Below are positions 12,029 to 25,300 of a DNA stretch of 64,000 bases, in pieces. Each line of letters begins with the position of its first letter. Positions within the stretch are counted from its first letter, which is position 1. Location of the stretch: positions 114,612-178,611 of the forward strand of contig JBBHKE010001790.1 of assembly GCA_037447655.1 (NCBI GenBank), written 5' to 3'. Origin of the DNA: Zygnema cylindricum (lineage: Eukaryota; Streptophyta; Zygnematophyceae; Zygnematales; Zygnemataceae). Both the position numbers and the translations under genes were made by a program. A model generated the notes under the pieces. That model made no database searches. It saw only the letters and a list, made by a program, of their open reading frames with translations, and had not been told where the DNA came from.

Positions 12029-12540
12029 ATGGCTTCCGCCAATCCACTTCCAATAGGTTATGGGCCTAGCCATGCCACTTCTAATAGTATCCAAAAATTT
12101 GATGGCCAAGACTCCTATGATTGGTCATTTTCAGCCATGCATTATTTCAAACACGAGAAGATTTAGGACCATTTTATAGGAATTTCAAAACCTCCTATCC
12201 TTTCCTCTCTGATACACTAGCAGAAAAAGCTACAAAAGAGTTGGCAATAGATACATGGAAACAAAAGGATGAGGATGCGCACGCTCGCCTAGTGATGTCA
12301 CTTACTACCGAGCGCACTCGTCTTATTCACGGCACTTCCTCTTTCGCCGAGGCTTGGAGTCGTCTTCAAGCAGCTTACATTCAAACCAGATGGGCTGCTC
12401 GCCGAATTAAAAAACGCGCGTTATTGAACTCTATAAAAAAGCCATCGGAATCTATGCAGGATTCGATTAGCACAGTCGAATTATCGGCCGGAAAATGCAC
12501 CATGATAGGCGTGCATCTTTCTGACGAGGACCTCTCTTAA
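12029..12540 (+). pseudogene. copia I gag
   Basis: It starts at an ATG (12029) with the IQKFDGQDSYDWSFSAM-type copia gag opening. The frame shifts near 12150 and continues as the UBN2-type gag segment with TWKQKDEDAHARLVMSL, ending at a stop at 12540. Gag would form the intracellular virus-like particle. A knuckle-like CSVC...KGHFVEDC stretch follows at about 12740-12815 in the next frame. Confidence 0.75.
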
Positions 12541-12639
12541 ACCCTTTTGGGAGGACTCCTTGAAACTTTTTCCCCTTTCATTTCCTCGTTTGACAATTTA
12601 GACCAATCCATTCCCTTTTACTCCCTTTGGAGCAAACTT

Positions 12640-15600
12640 TTTGCATGAAGAGACAAAACTTCTCTCATTTTTTGCTTCAAATCTCTCTCATGCAAATGCC
12701 TTTATTGCTAAAATCAGAAGACTAACTCTGGGAGGGTGCAGCGTTTGTTTTGCGCTTAGTGCAAAACAAAAGGACATTCCGTTAAAAGGACATTTCGTTG
12801 AAGACTGTCTTAAATTGGCGAGGCGGAAAGCAGCCGAGGCTTCCAATCCCCCTAAAATAGGAGGGAATGCCAACGCTGCCTATGCGAACCCACCAGTTCT
12901 TCTGACCCCCCCACTCCCTCCACACCTTTCTTTCCCTCCAAATTTTCCATATCCTCACCATTATTCCCCTTTTCCATCCATTCTACAATCTTCTAACACC
13001 GTAGCGCTCTATGCCTCTTCAAACCTCGTTAACCTCCCTTGGTTGACCGCTTTCTCCCCACAATTTCCCTCTAGTTATCCCACTCCAGTAGCTTTCCCTT
13101 TTGTCCTCCCTCCATCACCAGAATTTGGATATGGCAATGTTGCCCTTCATATCCCAAACTCTATCACTCCTGATACTCAATTTCCACAAAGATATGCTTT
13201 TCTATCTCAAACCCCTGACGATTGGCTAATAGATAGTGATGCTAGCCACCACCTTTCACCACGATCTGATTGGTTCACTCACCTTTCTCCTTTATCATCT
13301 CCTATGCAGTTTGTTTAGGAGACGAGAGCATTTTGTTGGCCAATCATTTTGGCAATGTAAATGTCCCTTATGTGTCTATTCACATTCAGAACGTACTTTT
13401 TGTTCGTGGTCTAGCTAGGAATTTATTTTCTGTCAAAGTCGCCACTTTTGAAGGCTTACAAGCTGAATTTAATAATGATAAAGTAAAGTTTTTTGATAGA
13501 AAAGACAATAGTACTGTAGGTTTTGGCTTAACACGAGATTTTATGTACATCTTACAATCCTATAGTAAGCCAAAGATATTTGATTTAAGTGCTAGCATCG
13601 AAAGTTTTCCACTTTGGCATTTAATATATAGTCATTTAAATAGCGAAAGTTTGCGTATTTTGCCAAATCTTGTTACTAGACTTAATTCATATTCCAACAA
13701 ATCTTTTGATTTTTGTCACAGTTGCGTGCAAGGAAAAATGCTGCGTCACTCATTTCCCACAAGCACTACCGTCTTCATTGGACCAGTTGCACTTGTACAT
13801 ACAGACCTGTGTGGTCCCATGCGCACGCGTAGCTACAATGGATCCCTTTATTTTGTCACTTTTATTGACTACGCCACTCGTTTTTCACACGTGTATCAAA
13901 TGTGTCATAAGTCCGACGCTTTTGCGTGATTTCATGAATTTAAGGCGTTGGCAAAAAATTTTCACAACAAACTAATCAAGGTATTTTGCAGTGACAACGA
14001 TAGCGAATTTTTGTCCAACCAATTTTTTGAATTTCTCATGCAACATGGAATTTTGCGTCATTTAACAGCGCCTCGAACGCCACAACCAAACGGCATTGCA
14101 GAAAGGTACAATCGAATATAACATGACATGTCACGCTCTATGCTGTACTTTGCAAATCTGCCTTATGAATTTTGGGCTGAGGCTGTCGTTTGCGCAAATT
14201 ACATACGCAATCTTTGTCACACTAACGCTTTACCAAAATCTACTTCAATGGAAGCATGGTCCTCTGTCAAACCAGATATACGTCACCTTAGAATTTTTGG
14301 TTGTGAAACATGGTATAAAGACCTCCTCCAATCCACAGAAATTGGGGCCATACATTTCGTGCCATTTATGTTGACGCCCAAATTCCAAAGCAGACCGACT
14401 GAGCCTTCTAAGCATCGTTTCATCATCTTGACGAATTCAATGAACGCCATTTTCAAACCTTGTCTCTTATGTTTCTTTCTTCCCCTATCTGATTCCTTCC
14501 CTCACCCTCTATGACCCTTTTCCCTCAAACCTTCCCCTTCAATCTCTGCAGCCATCTGAATTCACCTATCTTACACCTTCCCACCTCTCTCCTTTTAATC
14601 CTCCCATATTTTTTCCCTCATAATCTTTAATTCCCCCTCCTCCTCTTTCTTCTCCTACCACCCTTGTTTTCGCGGTTGCTCCCATCACTCCTGCCAGCCA
14701 CTCAGTTGCCCTTCCTCTTCATCTTGTCACAAATTTTGAAGATACTTCCTTCTCTCCCCCTCTCTCCCAAGATGATCCTCTTTTTGACAATCTTTCTCCT
14801 ACAATCTTTTCCCACTCACCTTTTGTTGGGCCTCTTGCTCCTGTTAAGCCTTCACTTCTTGATCTTAAGCCTTCCCCTCTTCATGACCCCTCTCTTTTAC
14901 CTCGCTGAAACCCCGCACGCTCTAGAGTTCCCCCCTCTCGGCTTATTATTTCCATAGGTCATGCCTCTAGCTTACGCTTACTCGGTTGGGACTCTGACTC
15001 TCTTATTTCAACCCCTCTCTCTTTCAAAGCTGCCCTAAAACGTCTTGATGCCTCCCTATGAAAATTACCGCTAATGCTAAATTCAATGCCTTACTTTCCA
15101 ACAAAACATGGAATGTTGTTCCTTTTCCCCTGGAAGAAAGGCAATTAGTTTGAAATGGGTCTTTTGTGTAAAACAAAAAACGGATGGATGCGTTGACTAA
15201 TACAAAACTCGCTTGGTGGCAAAGGGATTTTCCCAAATCGAAGGTATAGATTTTACTGAAACCTTTGCTCTTGGTACTCGATTGACATCTATCCGCACTT
15301 TTCTTTAGCTGCTCAACATGATTTCCATTTTCATCATATGGATGTTAAAAATACCATCTTAAATGGGATCTTGTCCGAGGACATTTACATGCATCAGCCT
15401 GAAGGTTATATTTCCCCTGGATCGCAACATCTAGTTTTCCATCTCATTAAAACAATCTACGAATTGAAACAATCCCCCCGTGTATGGAACCATACTATAG
15501 ATGCCATTATGTGGAAAGAAGGATTTACCCAAATTGATGTCGATTTTAGCATTTACTCTCGTGGCTCCGGCTCCTCTTTGATCATTGTTGCCATCTTTGT

Positions 15601-15765
15601 CGACGATCTCTTTCTTGTTGGTCCTTCCCTCTCTGAAATCTCCACTGTCAAATCTGTTCTTTAGACTCATTTTGACATGGCAGATCTAGGTGAGCTCACT
15701 TATTATTTGGGCATTCAAGTTTCTCGTAACCGCTCGGCTAACACCCTCTCTCTCTCTCTTAGGAG
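12640..15765 (+). pseudogene. copia I pol (protease, integrase, RT)
   Basis: The protease-like motif WLIDSDASHH (about 13225) has Asp where Gly is usual in D-S-G. The integrase zinc region and VHTDLCGPM (first catalytic Asp) lie at about 13600-13830, and FCSDNDSEF with NGIAERYN (second Asp and Glu) at about 13990-14120 after a frameshift. The Pro/Ser-rich linker (14480-14950) is followed by RT with HMDVKNTILNG and IFVDDLFLVG. At least five frame changes or stops interrupt it. Confidence 0.8.
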
Positions 15766-16380
15766 ACCTTTTTCTTTGATCTTATTCCAATATCCTAACC
15801 TTAGGTTTTGGGGGAAAAGCAATGAAAGATGGAGACTTGTAAAAGTTATAGGGAGGGAACGAATGTGGAATGATACAATCAAATCCGTAATTGTCCAAAT
15901 CAAAGTATGAGGAACTAATCAGAAAAAACAGTGATCAAAAGGGGAAGGAGAAAAATTTATGCATTGGGACAAAAGGGCGAAATGCACATATTCAGCACAC
16001 TAAAATGTTTTACCACATGTACGAACTCTAATAAGTTTCGTTGATAAGAAATTTAAAATTATACAAAAAAAAAAGTTTTTTAATATGATAACATCAACCT
16101 AACTCTTATCCCGTATATTTCAAATAACTACCCTCTTTTGTTTCTATAGCTCTCTCTTAAATGGGTATCTTTAAATCAATAATATCGTTGCCCTTCACCT
16201 ATTATGCATACCACGGCCAAGAAAAACCATCCACTTTATCGAGTGCGAATTTCATTATCCTACTTTTCACTTCAGTTATAATGATATTGGGCAAATCAGA
16301 AAAAGATATGCATCGAGGGGCATAGATAGACGGAGAAAAGACAAGAAAGAGAGCCAAGCAACAAACAAAATAAGGCTTGC
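15766..16380. other. Non-coding junction after copia I
   Basis: AT-rich sequence with no recognised gene or repeat lies between the broken 3' end of copia I and the polypurine satellite. Confidence 0.4.
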
Positions 16381-16389
16381 TAGATAAAA

Positions 16390-17925
16390 AGAAATATAGT
16401 GAAAGTAAAAAATAGGGAGAGGGAGAGAGAATATGAGAGAGAGGGAAAGGGAGAGGAAAAGGGCAAAGCCATAAATAAGGGAGAAGGAAAAGGAGAGTGA
16501 GAAAGCGGTGGGAGGGGAGAGGGAGTGTGTCGATGTAGGAGAGAGGGAGAGGGAGAGAGAAGGAAAAAGAGTTGAGATATTTTTGAGAGAGTGAGAGGGA
16601 GAGGGAGAGTGTCGATTTAGTGGTTAGGGAGGGGGAGAAAATACGGAAAAGGAGAATGAGAGGGAGATGGAGAGGGGAAGTAAGAGGGTAGATTTAGAGG
16701 AGAGGGAGAGGGTAGATTTTTGGGAAAGAGAGAGGTCAAGGGATAGAGTGGGAGGGGAAGGGAGAGGGTAGAGTTTGGGAGAGGGAAAGAGAGAGGGGGA
16801 AGGAGAGAGGAAATTCAGAGGGGAGCGAGAGAGAGAGAGGGTGAGGGAGAGGAATAGGGAAAAGTAGACGGAGAGTGTCGATTTAAACGAAAAGGGGAGG
16901 GAAGGGAGAGGAAAAGTGGCAGGGCAGATTAATGGGAGATGGAAAGGTAGAAGGAATCGGGATGTTATACCTTGAAAGAAAGGGATAGGGAGAGGGGAAA
17001 GGAGAGGGAGAGGGTGGATTTTTGGAGGGGGGAGAAGGCGAGAGAGAGTGACGAATTAGGGAAGAGGCAGAGGGGGGGGAGGAGGGAAACGGAGAGTGCA
17101 GATTTAGGAGAGAGGGAGTGGGAGAGAGAGATTCCCGATCTAGACAAAAGGGAGATTGGAGAGGGACAAGGAGAGTGTCGACGTAGGAGAGAGGGAGTGG
17201 GAAAGAAAAGGAAAAGGAGTGGTCATATTTTCAGAGAGGGAGAGGGAGAGGTGTGTCAGTTCAGGGTGAAGGGAGAGGTTGAGGATAGGGGGTGGGAGTG
17301 AGAGGGAGCCGGTGAGGGAAAAGAAGAGGGCAGATTCAGGGAAAAGAGAGAGAGAGGTGGAGAGGGAGCGAGAGGTAAAGGGAGTGGAAAGATTTTCGAG
17401 AGAGTGAGAGGGAGAGGGAGATTGCCGATTTAGTTGAAAGGAAGAGCGAGGGGATAGGGAGGGGAAGAGTGAAAGGAAGATAGAGAGGGAAAAGGAGAGG
17501 GCAAATTAAGGTAAAGGGAGAGGAAATAGAAGAGGGTACAATTTTGGGAAACGGAGAAAGGGATGAAGAGGGAAAAGGAGAGAGTAGATTCAGAGGAGAG
17601 GGAGAGTGCTGATTTAGAGAAAAAGGAGAGGGAGAGGGAGAGAAAGAGGGAGAGTGGAGATTTAAGGGAAAGAGAGAGGGAGAGTGGAGATTTAGTAGAA
17701 AGGGAGAGGGAGGGTATAGGTGGGATGGGGAGAGGGAGAGGAAGATGGAGAGGGAAAAGGAGAGGGTTGATTGTTGGGAGAGAGAAAGAGTATAGGAGAG
17801 AGGGAGAGGAAAACGTGTTAAATCTTGGGAGAGGGAGAGAGAGAGGGGGCCGAAGAGTTCCAATTTAGAGGGGACGGAGCGGGAGAGTGCCGATTGAGAG
17901 GGACGGGAGGGAGGGGGAGAGGAAA
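16390..17925. repeat. 1.5-kb polypurine (GA) satellite
   Basis: This region is dominated by gagaggg words interrupted every 30-50 bases by short 'gtagattt', 'gcagattta' or 'gtcgattta' inserts. It is the same family as the tracts at 8730 and 35500. Open frames of up to 175 codons are low-complexity and not genes. Confidence 0.9.
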
Positions 17926-18534
17926 ATGCGAGAAAGAAAAAAAAACAAATAAAAATCTCTTGGCCAATCAGGGCCCGATATCCGTCATTTCAAAAGCACT
18001 TACATGATTTGACACTTTATGACGCTTCAGATGAAAATTCTACGGCCATAAATCGGCCAGGCAATGAAAAACCATTTTTAGACCTCATGGTCTTAAACTT
18101 GTCAGTTAAAAAACGAAAGTAAAGAAGTAGAAAAAGACAAAATAAAAAAAGACGAAGTGACAAAATAACAAAAGAAAAGCAAAAACTAACAATAAATATT
18201 ATAACCCACCAAAAACGTATATAAAAAAGAAACACAAACAAATAAAAAAAAAGTATGAATTTGTTCTAAAATCGTACGGAATCCGTTAAAACACCTAACT
18301 CTTACGCTTAACCGACGTTCCCTTTGAAAGAACAATTTTTGTACCACGGCAACCGTTTAACTAGCTGTTTAAACGGTTTTTTTCACTAGCCAGGTCTAAA
18401 CAGCTTCATTTAACCGGCAGAATCCAACGGCTAGGATTGATTTGCAAGTATCAATTTCGGTTTCCATCCGAACCATTTGGCTAGACTCCCAATGAACCCA
18501 ATCGCATAAAAAAAATGATTTTTTTTTTTTTTAA
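17926..18534. other. AT-rich non-coding stretch
   Basis: No gene is seen. Around 18340-18430 the sequence repeats 'ccgtttaacta', 'gtttaaacggttttt' and 'cagcttcatttaaccgg', which gives a small inverted-repeat character. Confidence 0.4.
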
Positions 18535-18850
18535 ATTGCGATGGAAAAACCATCAAAGTACAAAAGGGGTAAAAAAAAGGATCATAACATTTAAGGACTA
18601 CAAGAGCCAACAGTTACTAAAACAAAACAAAAGAAACAAATGAGGAAACCAAAGGCAACTAGGCTAACTGGCAAGACTAAACATATACTAAAGAAACATA
18701 ACACCAAAGATGACTAGACTAAAAAGAAAAACTCACACTATAAGATGCTCCACAACCCTAACAAACTAAATACCACACCCCGAAGATCATGGATGTGGAA
18801 CCCAACCGGACCAAGTACAGAGGCACTCTAGCCGGGCTTGCGTCAAATGT
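18535..18850 (-). repeat. Probable truncated LINE tail (copy 2)
   Basis: The start ('ttgcgatgg...aaccatcaaagtacaaaaggggt') matches the LINE 3' tail at 5334 and 57880 loosely and is followed by a similar A-rich segment. It suggests a 5'-truncated LINE insertion on the minus strand. The inner boundary at about 18850 is a guess. Confidence 0.4.
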
Positions 18851-20429
18851 ACCTTTTTATCCTTTTTGCCGAACCGTCAGATGACCTTGCATTTGTCTTT
18901 TTTTTCGTGCACGGTCTGTAAGGATTGATTCATAATACGACAGAAGTACGATAGAATAAAATGCGGAAGCAAAAATAGCAAGAAGAGAGCACTCCAACAA
19001 AAGACAAATATATTTCACCGGAAGTTAGGGGGTGTCCCCATGTTTTAAAGTATCTACTTTTCTCTGTCTTTTTGCCCTAAAATTCACGTAACTTTGGCAA
19101 AAACTTTAGCCGTACGAGAAAATCATTTTCACCAAAGTAAACTGAACGTCAATTAATACTTTGGATGTACGGCGTGTTTGTCGTCATGTGAACGCATTTT
19201 ATATTTTCCCCTTTTCGACCCACGGGCAAGAGAATCCAACCCAAAAAAAAACTTCATCCAAAATGACCTCGAGGGGGTTATTTTTGTTCAAGTACTGGCC
19301 AAACAGCGAATGAAAAACGAACCACGCAGGCGCTACAAGAGTGGGAAAATTTTTGGGCGAAAAAAAATAAAAAAATTGTCGCATTGTGATCTGTACGTCA
19401 ATTTTTTTTTCCAAGGGTCTTTGGCAACCTACGTCATTTCGCCCAGGCGAAATCGAGCGAGTAGCTACTCTTTCTTTACCGCACGCTTGCTGTCTCCCAC
19501 TTCCGCTGTCACCCTTCCTCGCACTCCATAACTCACGTTCTCTCATAGTCAGTATACGGAGTTGCCGAGTGTAGCGCTTGCCAGGGGATAATATAACGAG
19601 AGCCGTTTTTTAATCGACGGAAAAGTTATTTATTCGTTATTTAAATTAAGTGTCTTATTTTTTTTTAATCTTTATTTATTATTCTTTTCTTTTATTTTTT
19701 TTGGTTCTTCTTTATTTCTTTAGTGTTTCGCGTTCATTGATTTCCTCCTCATTTTTTGGCCGTCCTTTTTTCCGCAAAATCTTATCTTTATCTTTTTTTA
19801 ATGTCCAATAATTCTCTTTTTATTTCTTCGTTTCACCATTTTTCGCAAAGCTACTCCAATCTTGGTGAATCACCTAAAACCTAAACTTATGACTGAAATA
19901 TCGTTATTTATATTTTCGGTTCTTCTTATTTTATTTTTTCCTTATTTTTTACCTTCTCCTGTTAACGTTTTTTCTTTTTCTTCTTTATTTTTCCTTTTTT
20001 TTTTCCATTGATTATTTCCTCATATTTTTTGCCTTTAATCCTTTAATTATTTTCTCCATTTCTCTCGCAAAATCCTGTTATTTTTCTTTTATTTGTGTCC
20101 AATTTTTTCATGTTTTGTTTTATCATTTTTGGTAAAGTTACTCTCTAAACTGTGCAATTTCACCCAAACACCTAAAGACAATTGCCCTATCTCCAATTTT
20201 CAAAGACCGAAGAGGCGTCATTCACATTAGGTGTCCAATAATTTTTTCCCCCTTTTTCTTTATTCAGTATCGTCTTAGGTTTCTGTAAATTTTATAATTT
20301 TTTCTTATTACTTTTTCTTTCCATTGATTCATTTTTTTGCATTTTTTTTCCTCTAAGTATTTTCTACAATCTCTGATGATGCAGTAGAGATTGCAGTAGA
20401 GATTTGAGTTTCAATTCCACAATATAAAA
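18851..20429. other. T-rich non-coding stretch
   Basis: No gene is recognised. From about 19600 to 20400 the sequence is T-rich, with recurring phrases ('tgtccaataattc', 'aagttactc/agctactcc...cacctaaa') suggesting a very degenerate repeat of about 300 bases. Confidence 0.4.
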
Positions 20430-21330
20430 AAACATGCATAAATTTCATTGAGGAATGCGACTAATTCCCTCTCCTACTTATGTTTTATACTTAAACATGA
20501 TAGAGCAATGTGTGTAATGACCTTTTTTCTTTTCTTTTTGGGACAGCGGTTAGGAGTTAGGATTTTTTTTGGCCTCTGCTGCCATAGCAATTCCGGAGCT
20601 CGAGAAGGGAGAAAAGGTACATATAACATTTTTCCCCATTTATACAGAAAATAAAACATAATAATAATAATATAGTGTTCCTATATAGTCATTTTTTCTC
20701 TTTTATATTTAGTCATTTTTTCACTTTATTCTCTTTCTATTGACGTAAACCAACGTTTCTTCATTATTCTCCACATTTTCTACTCGAAACTCCGTAGCTC
20801 CTTTAATTCAGCTCCTACTGTTCAGCAGCTGCTGCTCCACATTATAAAAAAAGCATTAAAAAACGCATTTTTTTATGTTTTCCTTTTTAAATTTGGTAGA
20901 GGAACGAGACTAATTCCCTCGTGTGTTTATGTTTTTTTTACAAATTTCATGGAGAAATGCGACTAATTCCCTCTCCTATTTATGTTTTCTTCTTAAACAT
21001 GATAGAGGAATGTGTTTAACCTCTTTTTTTGTCTATTTGGGACAACGGTTAAGAAGAGTTAAGAATTTTTTTTGCCTCTGCGGCCATAGCAATTCTGGAG
21101 CTCGGGAAGCGACACAAGGTACATATAACATTTTTCCCCATTTATATAGTAAATAAAACATAATAATAATTATTATTTAGCATTCCTATGTAATCATTTT
21201 TTCACATTTACATTTAGTTGTTTTTTCTCTTTACTTTCTATTGAAATAGACCAACGTTTCTTCATTATTCTCTACATTGTCTACTCCAAACTCTTCGCTC
21301 CTACTGTTTAGTTGCTGCTGCTGTTATTGC
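20430..21330. repeat. Diverged tandem duplication, about 502-bp period
   Basis: The phrase 'gcgactaattccctctcct' at 20457 recurs at 20959. The following blocks ('gccatagcaattc', 'tacatataacatttttccccattta', 'ccaacgtttcttcattattct') recur in the same order. A third short fragment ('actaattccctcgtg') lies at about 20905. Copies differ by many substitutions, so the event is old. Confidence 0.85.
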
Positions 21331-21414
21331 TATATTGCATCTATTGTCGTTAAGCAACCACTGCTTCATTTGGCATGCAAATGACAGATTGCCAAAAATG
21401 TAATGTTTCATTTA

Positions 21415-21775
21415 GATGGTAAAAATGTATAGCTGTACACCTGGGAGAAATTTTCAGAAATATATAGTTGTACACCTGGCAAAATTGTGCAAAAATGTGC
21501 AGAAATGTATAGTTGTACAACTGGCAAAAATGTGCAAAAATGTATTGTTGTACAGCTGCAAAAACGTGCAGAAATGGCAAAAATGTGCAAAAATGTATTG
21601 TTGTACAGCTGGCAAAAATGTGCATTGTTGTACTGCTGGCCGAAATGTGCAAAATGTGCAATATGTGTAGAAATTTGTATTTGTACAGCAGGCAAAAATG
21701 TAGAAATGTGTAGTTGACAAAAATGTAAAAATGTGTAGTTGGCAGAAATGTATAATTGTACAGGTGGTAGAATGT
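21415..21775. repeat. Tandem minisatellite rich in 'tgtacagctggcaaaaatgtg'-like units
   Basis: Units of variable length (about 20-50 bases) built from 'aaatgtgcagaaatgta', 'ttgttgtaca' and 'gctggc' words repeat about ten times. All six reading frames stay open for 60-145 codons only because the units lack stops, so none is treated as a gene. Confidence 0.85.
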
Positions 21776-22123
21776 GTAGCTTTTCAACTAGCAAAAGACA
21801 GATTGCTTCGTTCTCGTTGTAGGATTGTTTGCAGATTTGTATGCTTCATGATGCAAAGTATTGTCGGGTTGTAAGACAAAATGAACAAAGAGTTTAAAAA
21901 ATCACTTTCCGTCACTATGACACCCCTCAGATGTAATATATCAAAAAACCAAACGCGATTTTTTTGGCCTCTATACACTAATAACAGGAACGACCGCATC
22001 ACCAACACAAATTACGTTGCAACACCACCTAGTTTAATGAATACACCTCAATTTCAACCGGTAGTTCCCCTTTTTATCTCTCTTTAAACATCACCTCCAA
22101 ACCATCCCCAAACAAAGAGGAAA

Positions 22124-23056
22124 ATGACGAAGAATGCGAGAACTCCTAGGAAAGAAAATCTTACGTTTAAGGCAAAAAACGTCAGGTGGGAGTTGTACGA
22201 GATGGAGGCGTTGAATGAAGCGAAAGAAGAAGAATTCCTACATCAACCGGAGGCGAGTGCAAAAACGAATTTTGGGAGTAATGTTGAAAAATGGGGGGAG
22301 ATTTTTAGAGAAATGAAAAGGGAAAGGACTTAACAGAGAATAGAATGAGTGTAAAAAGAAATGGATTTTTTAACAAATGACTTTAAGAGAACTAGGGACC
22401 ATGGTTCTACAAGTGGCATAGCCCTTTATTTTACCATGCAAAGAAGAGACAGAACTAGGAGGGGTTTGACTCCATTCTTTTCGAAGGCTTTATTCAAAAA
22501 GATGGATTTTTGGCTTTCTAAGAGGGGGTCGGTGCAACCAAAAGTCACATGAAACACCGGGTAAAATCCACCAAAGACGGAAATCACTATGGAAGAAGAA
22601 GAAGAATCAGTGAAGTTGGAAGGTAATCCAATGAGCCAAAAAGTTAATGTACAAGAACCAAATTCGAGTGGCAATTATAAGGACGAGAATGGATGTACAA
22701 ACGGTGTAAGTGAGAAGAAAAAAAAGAAAGAAAGAAAAGTTGAAGGGGGTGAAGGGAAAGGAGTAAGTGAAGAGAAAGGCGATGGATTTCATTCGCATGC
22801 GCATGAAAATAAGTTCACAACATCAAGGAAAAAAAAACGAGACGTACGCAAGGTTAAGCAAAAGAACTCCACACATATGTCGAAAGAATTGGGTGAAATG
22901 TTGGAAACAAGTAAGAGAAAAGTAAACAATGAGCATTTTGATCGACAAGAAAAACTTTCCGACACGCAATTAGACCGGCTTGAAAATGTTCTTGATAAAG
23001 TCGGCGAAAAAAATGGTGTCAGCATTGGATGGAAATACCGAAAAAATATTAAATAG
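22124..23056 (+). pseudogene. Trihelix/Myb-SANT-like DNA-binding protein, decayed
   Basis: Three open segments in the same overall frame (22124-22333, 22361-22552, 22589-23056) are separated by stop clusters. The first holds RWELYEMEALNEAKEEEF and KWGEIF. After a frameshift the text reads NECKKKW, then DFLTNDFKRTRDH, then LTPFFSKALFKKMDFWL. This matches the usual layout of the plant trihelix or MADF-like domain: spaced tryptophans, a C..KW..L..DFKK.RDH helix, then a fourth helix. The last segment is Lys/Glu-rich and ends with a coiled, acidic region. Such proteins bind DNA in the nucleus. It could be a host transcription factor relic or the second (Myb-like) ORF of a Harbinger element, whose transposase lies 2.5 kb away in convergent orientation. 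Confidence 0.55.
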
Positions 23057-23059
23057 TAA

Positions 23060-25180
23060 ATTCTAGTGAGTTGTATTTTGGTAACTTTTTTGAAAGGGAA
23101 CGAATGGTTAGTATTCATTTTGTTGTGTACAATATTTGGTTGAGCATGTCATGAAAAACCAAGATTTATGGGGTTCGCCCATCTGACTTCCAAACACTTT
23201 TAGTTTGTGTATTTTGATGTCAAGCAAAGAGTTGACCGGTTTGAAGTTCTTGATATGTTGAGGGGTACAACATCAAACCACTAATAAAACAAGTTTATTT
23301 ATTGTGTTGTTTTTCACATAAGCGATTTAGTTTTCATATTTTATGTTTGTTCATTTTAGTGTATGATATGTTTTGCATAATATGTTTATTGTTCGTTTGA
23401 AGAAAAAACGATTGATTTTTTTTTATAAGTGTTGCGAAATTATTCGCATCATTTATGCCATTTTGTGGTGTGAAGAGAGGCATGGGGAGGGGGAGGGAGA
23501 GAGTGAGAAATTTCAAACACACATGAAAAGAATGGGAAAAATATTTTAAAAGTGCATAAAAAGAATACATGTCAACAACAACAAACTACGAATGAAACCG
23601 CGAGAGAGAGAGAGGGAGAGCGAGAGCGAGAGAGGGAGGGAGGGAGGGGGGGAGGGATATTGAAAGACACATCGAAGGAATAGGAAAAAGATATTGAAAA
23701 AACATATAAAAAAATATTTTCCAAAATCGTCTTCCATCGATATTGATCGCTCTAACAGTCCACTACCGATGCCTACTTTTTTTCCCTCCGTGAACATGAA
23801 ATAGTGCTACTAATAGCTGTTTGCTTAACACCAATTTGATACGTGGTTGAAAATAGCCCGTGTCGTTCAAACCTACATTACGATTAATAACACTAAAACA
23901 AACGCCGGGTGTATTATTTTTCAATTCTACTAATTGGTTCTCCTTGTGGTATCCACACTGTTTGCCCTCAGAATCAAAAAGTAATGGTAATCTTCAGTAA
24001 CGAATAGGAGACAGTAATCCATCCAATGCAAAGATGAACATTATTCTAAACCACCAAATATCCCCTTGATGAAATGTCTACAGTGAAAAAGACAAAAAGG
24101 TAAAAGCAAACCAGAGTCCAAGTTAATAATGTCTCGTAGTTTAAAATGAACAACAAAAACACCCAATTTCATCATAAGAGCCAAACAATAGTACCTTTAA
24201 GCAATCTCGACACTAAAAAATAAATAAAGCACCAATCCTCAAACCCCTCTCTCTCTTCTTCTACCAACCCTACTCTGCCTCCTCTTTTACTTCATAAAAA
24301 TACTTATTTATATATAGATGTATCGGTATATCTATGTATAACTATTATGTATATAAAATAACACACACATACATTGGTCTAAAAACCTAAATGTCGATAA
24401 AAAACGAAACCAAAGGCAAAAAAAAAAACTAACACAAACAAACAAACAAACAAGTTATATGTGCCAAATGTCCCGAGATTGTACCTCCGACAATGGTAGT
24501 GGCTCCCACTCCCAAACTAACATTCTCGGCTGCCTGGACACCAAAAATAATGCGAATGAAAATGAGAATAACATATGTGGATAACAACAAAAAGAACATA
24601 TGCATATGAAGATTACAAACATCTAATTCATTAAAAATGTATTTTCTGCATATGCACAAAAAGTCGAGTTAACTTTTAACCAATGTTTGTACAAAATGTG
24701 GTAAAAAGTTGGAATTTTCTGCGGTCAAATAACTAAAATCAATCGATCGTATTTAGTCAATTTTTTTTCAAATTCCAAAAAATTCCAGTTACCCTAAGTT
24801 CAATTTCAACAAAATTTTAAATTAAAGGGGAGCAAGAGAAGAGGGAGAGTGGAAGAGGGAGAAAAAGAGGGAGATGGGGAGATAAGCGTATCAAATTTTG
24901 GTCATGTGAATGGAAAGTTTCCCACTTTGACGTAAATTTCACGACCGAAATATCGCACACAAAGCCACTAATAGTGTGGACGCACTACTAAGGACAATTT
25001 TTGCAATCCATTTTTTTATTGGAATCACTGTACATTACCACAATAAAAAAAAAAAAAAAAACAAAATGCGAAAGAAACTACTGACTTTGATGCTCCACAC
25101 TATTTTTTTTTTTTGCCACAGGATCAGATTTTCTCTTTGCTCACCATTTACATTTGGAGAAGGCAAGTTAAGAATCTTAC
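23060..25180. other. Non-coding stretch with short GA tracts
   Basis: No gene is recognised. Short purine tracts occur at about 23475-23510, 23600-23660 and 24830-24880. A microsatellite-like 'acaaacaaacaaacaa' lies near 24434. The rest is AT-rich. Confidence 0.45.
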
Positions 25181-25184
25181 CTTT

Positions 25185-25300
25185 CCATGAGAGAGGGGAG
25201 ACGGGGCGGGAGTGAGAGAGAGAAGGTAAGAGAGAGAGAGAGAGAGAGATACAGAGCACGAGAGAGAGATAGAGAGAGAGAGGAAGAGTAGAAAGACACA
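25185..25300. repeat. GA tract
   Basis: A 'gagagagagagagag' microsatellite with neighbouring gagaggg words. Several short open frames around it are artefacts of the repeat. Confidence 0.85.

Larger units (their letters stand above)
12029..15765 (+). mobile_element. Ty1/copia retrotransposon I, 3'-truncated and decayed
   Basis: The element runs in order gag, CCHC knuckle, protease, integrase and reverse transcriptase on the plus strand. The order places it in Ty1/copia (integrase before RT). It stops inside the connection after the RT: no RNase H, polypurine tract or 3' LTR follows, and from about 15766 unrelated sequence begins. Many frameshifts and stops make it inactive. A 1.5-kb polypurine satellite lies 0.6 kb downstream. 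Confidence 0.85.

Noticed and set aside
16390-17925. Telomere-like TTTAGGG words in the satellites
   Set aside because: They occur singly between GA runs and never in tandem, so they are not telomeric DNA.
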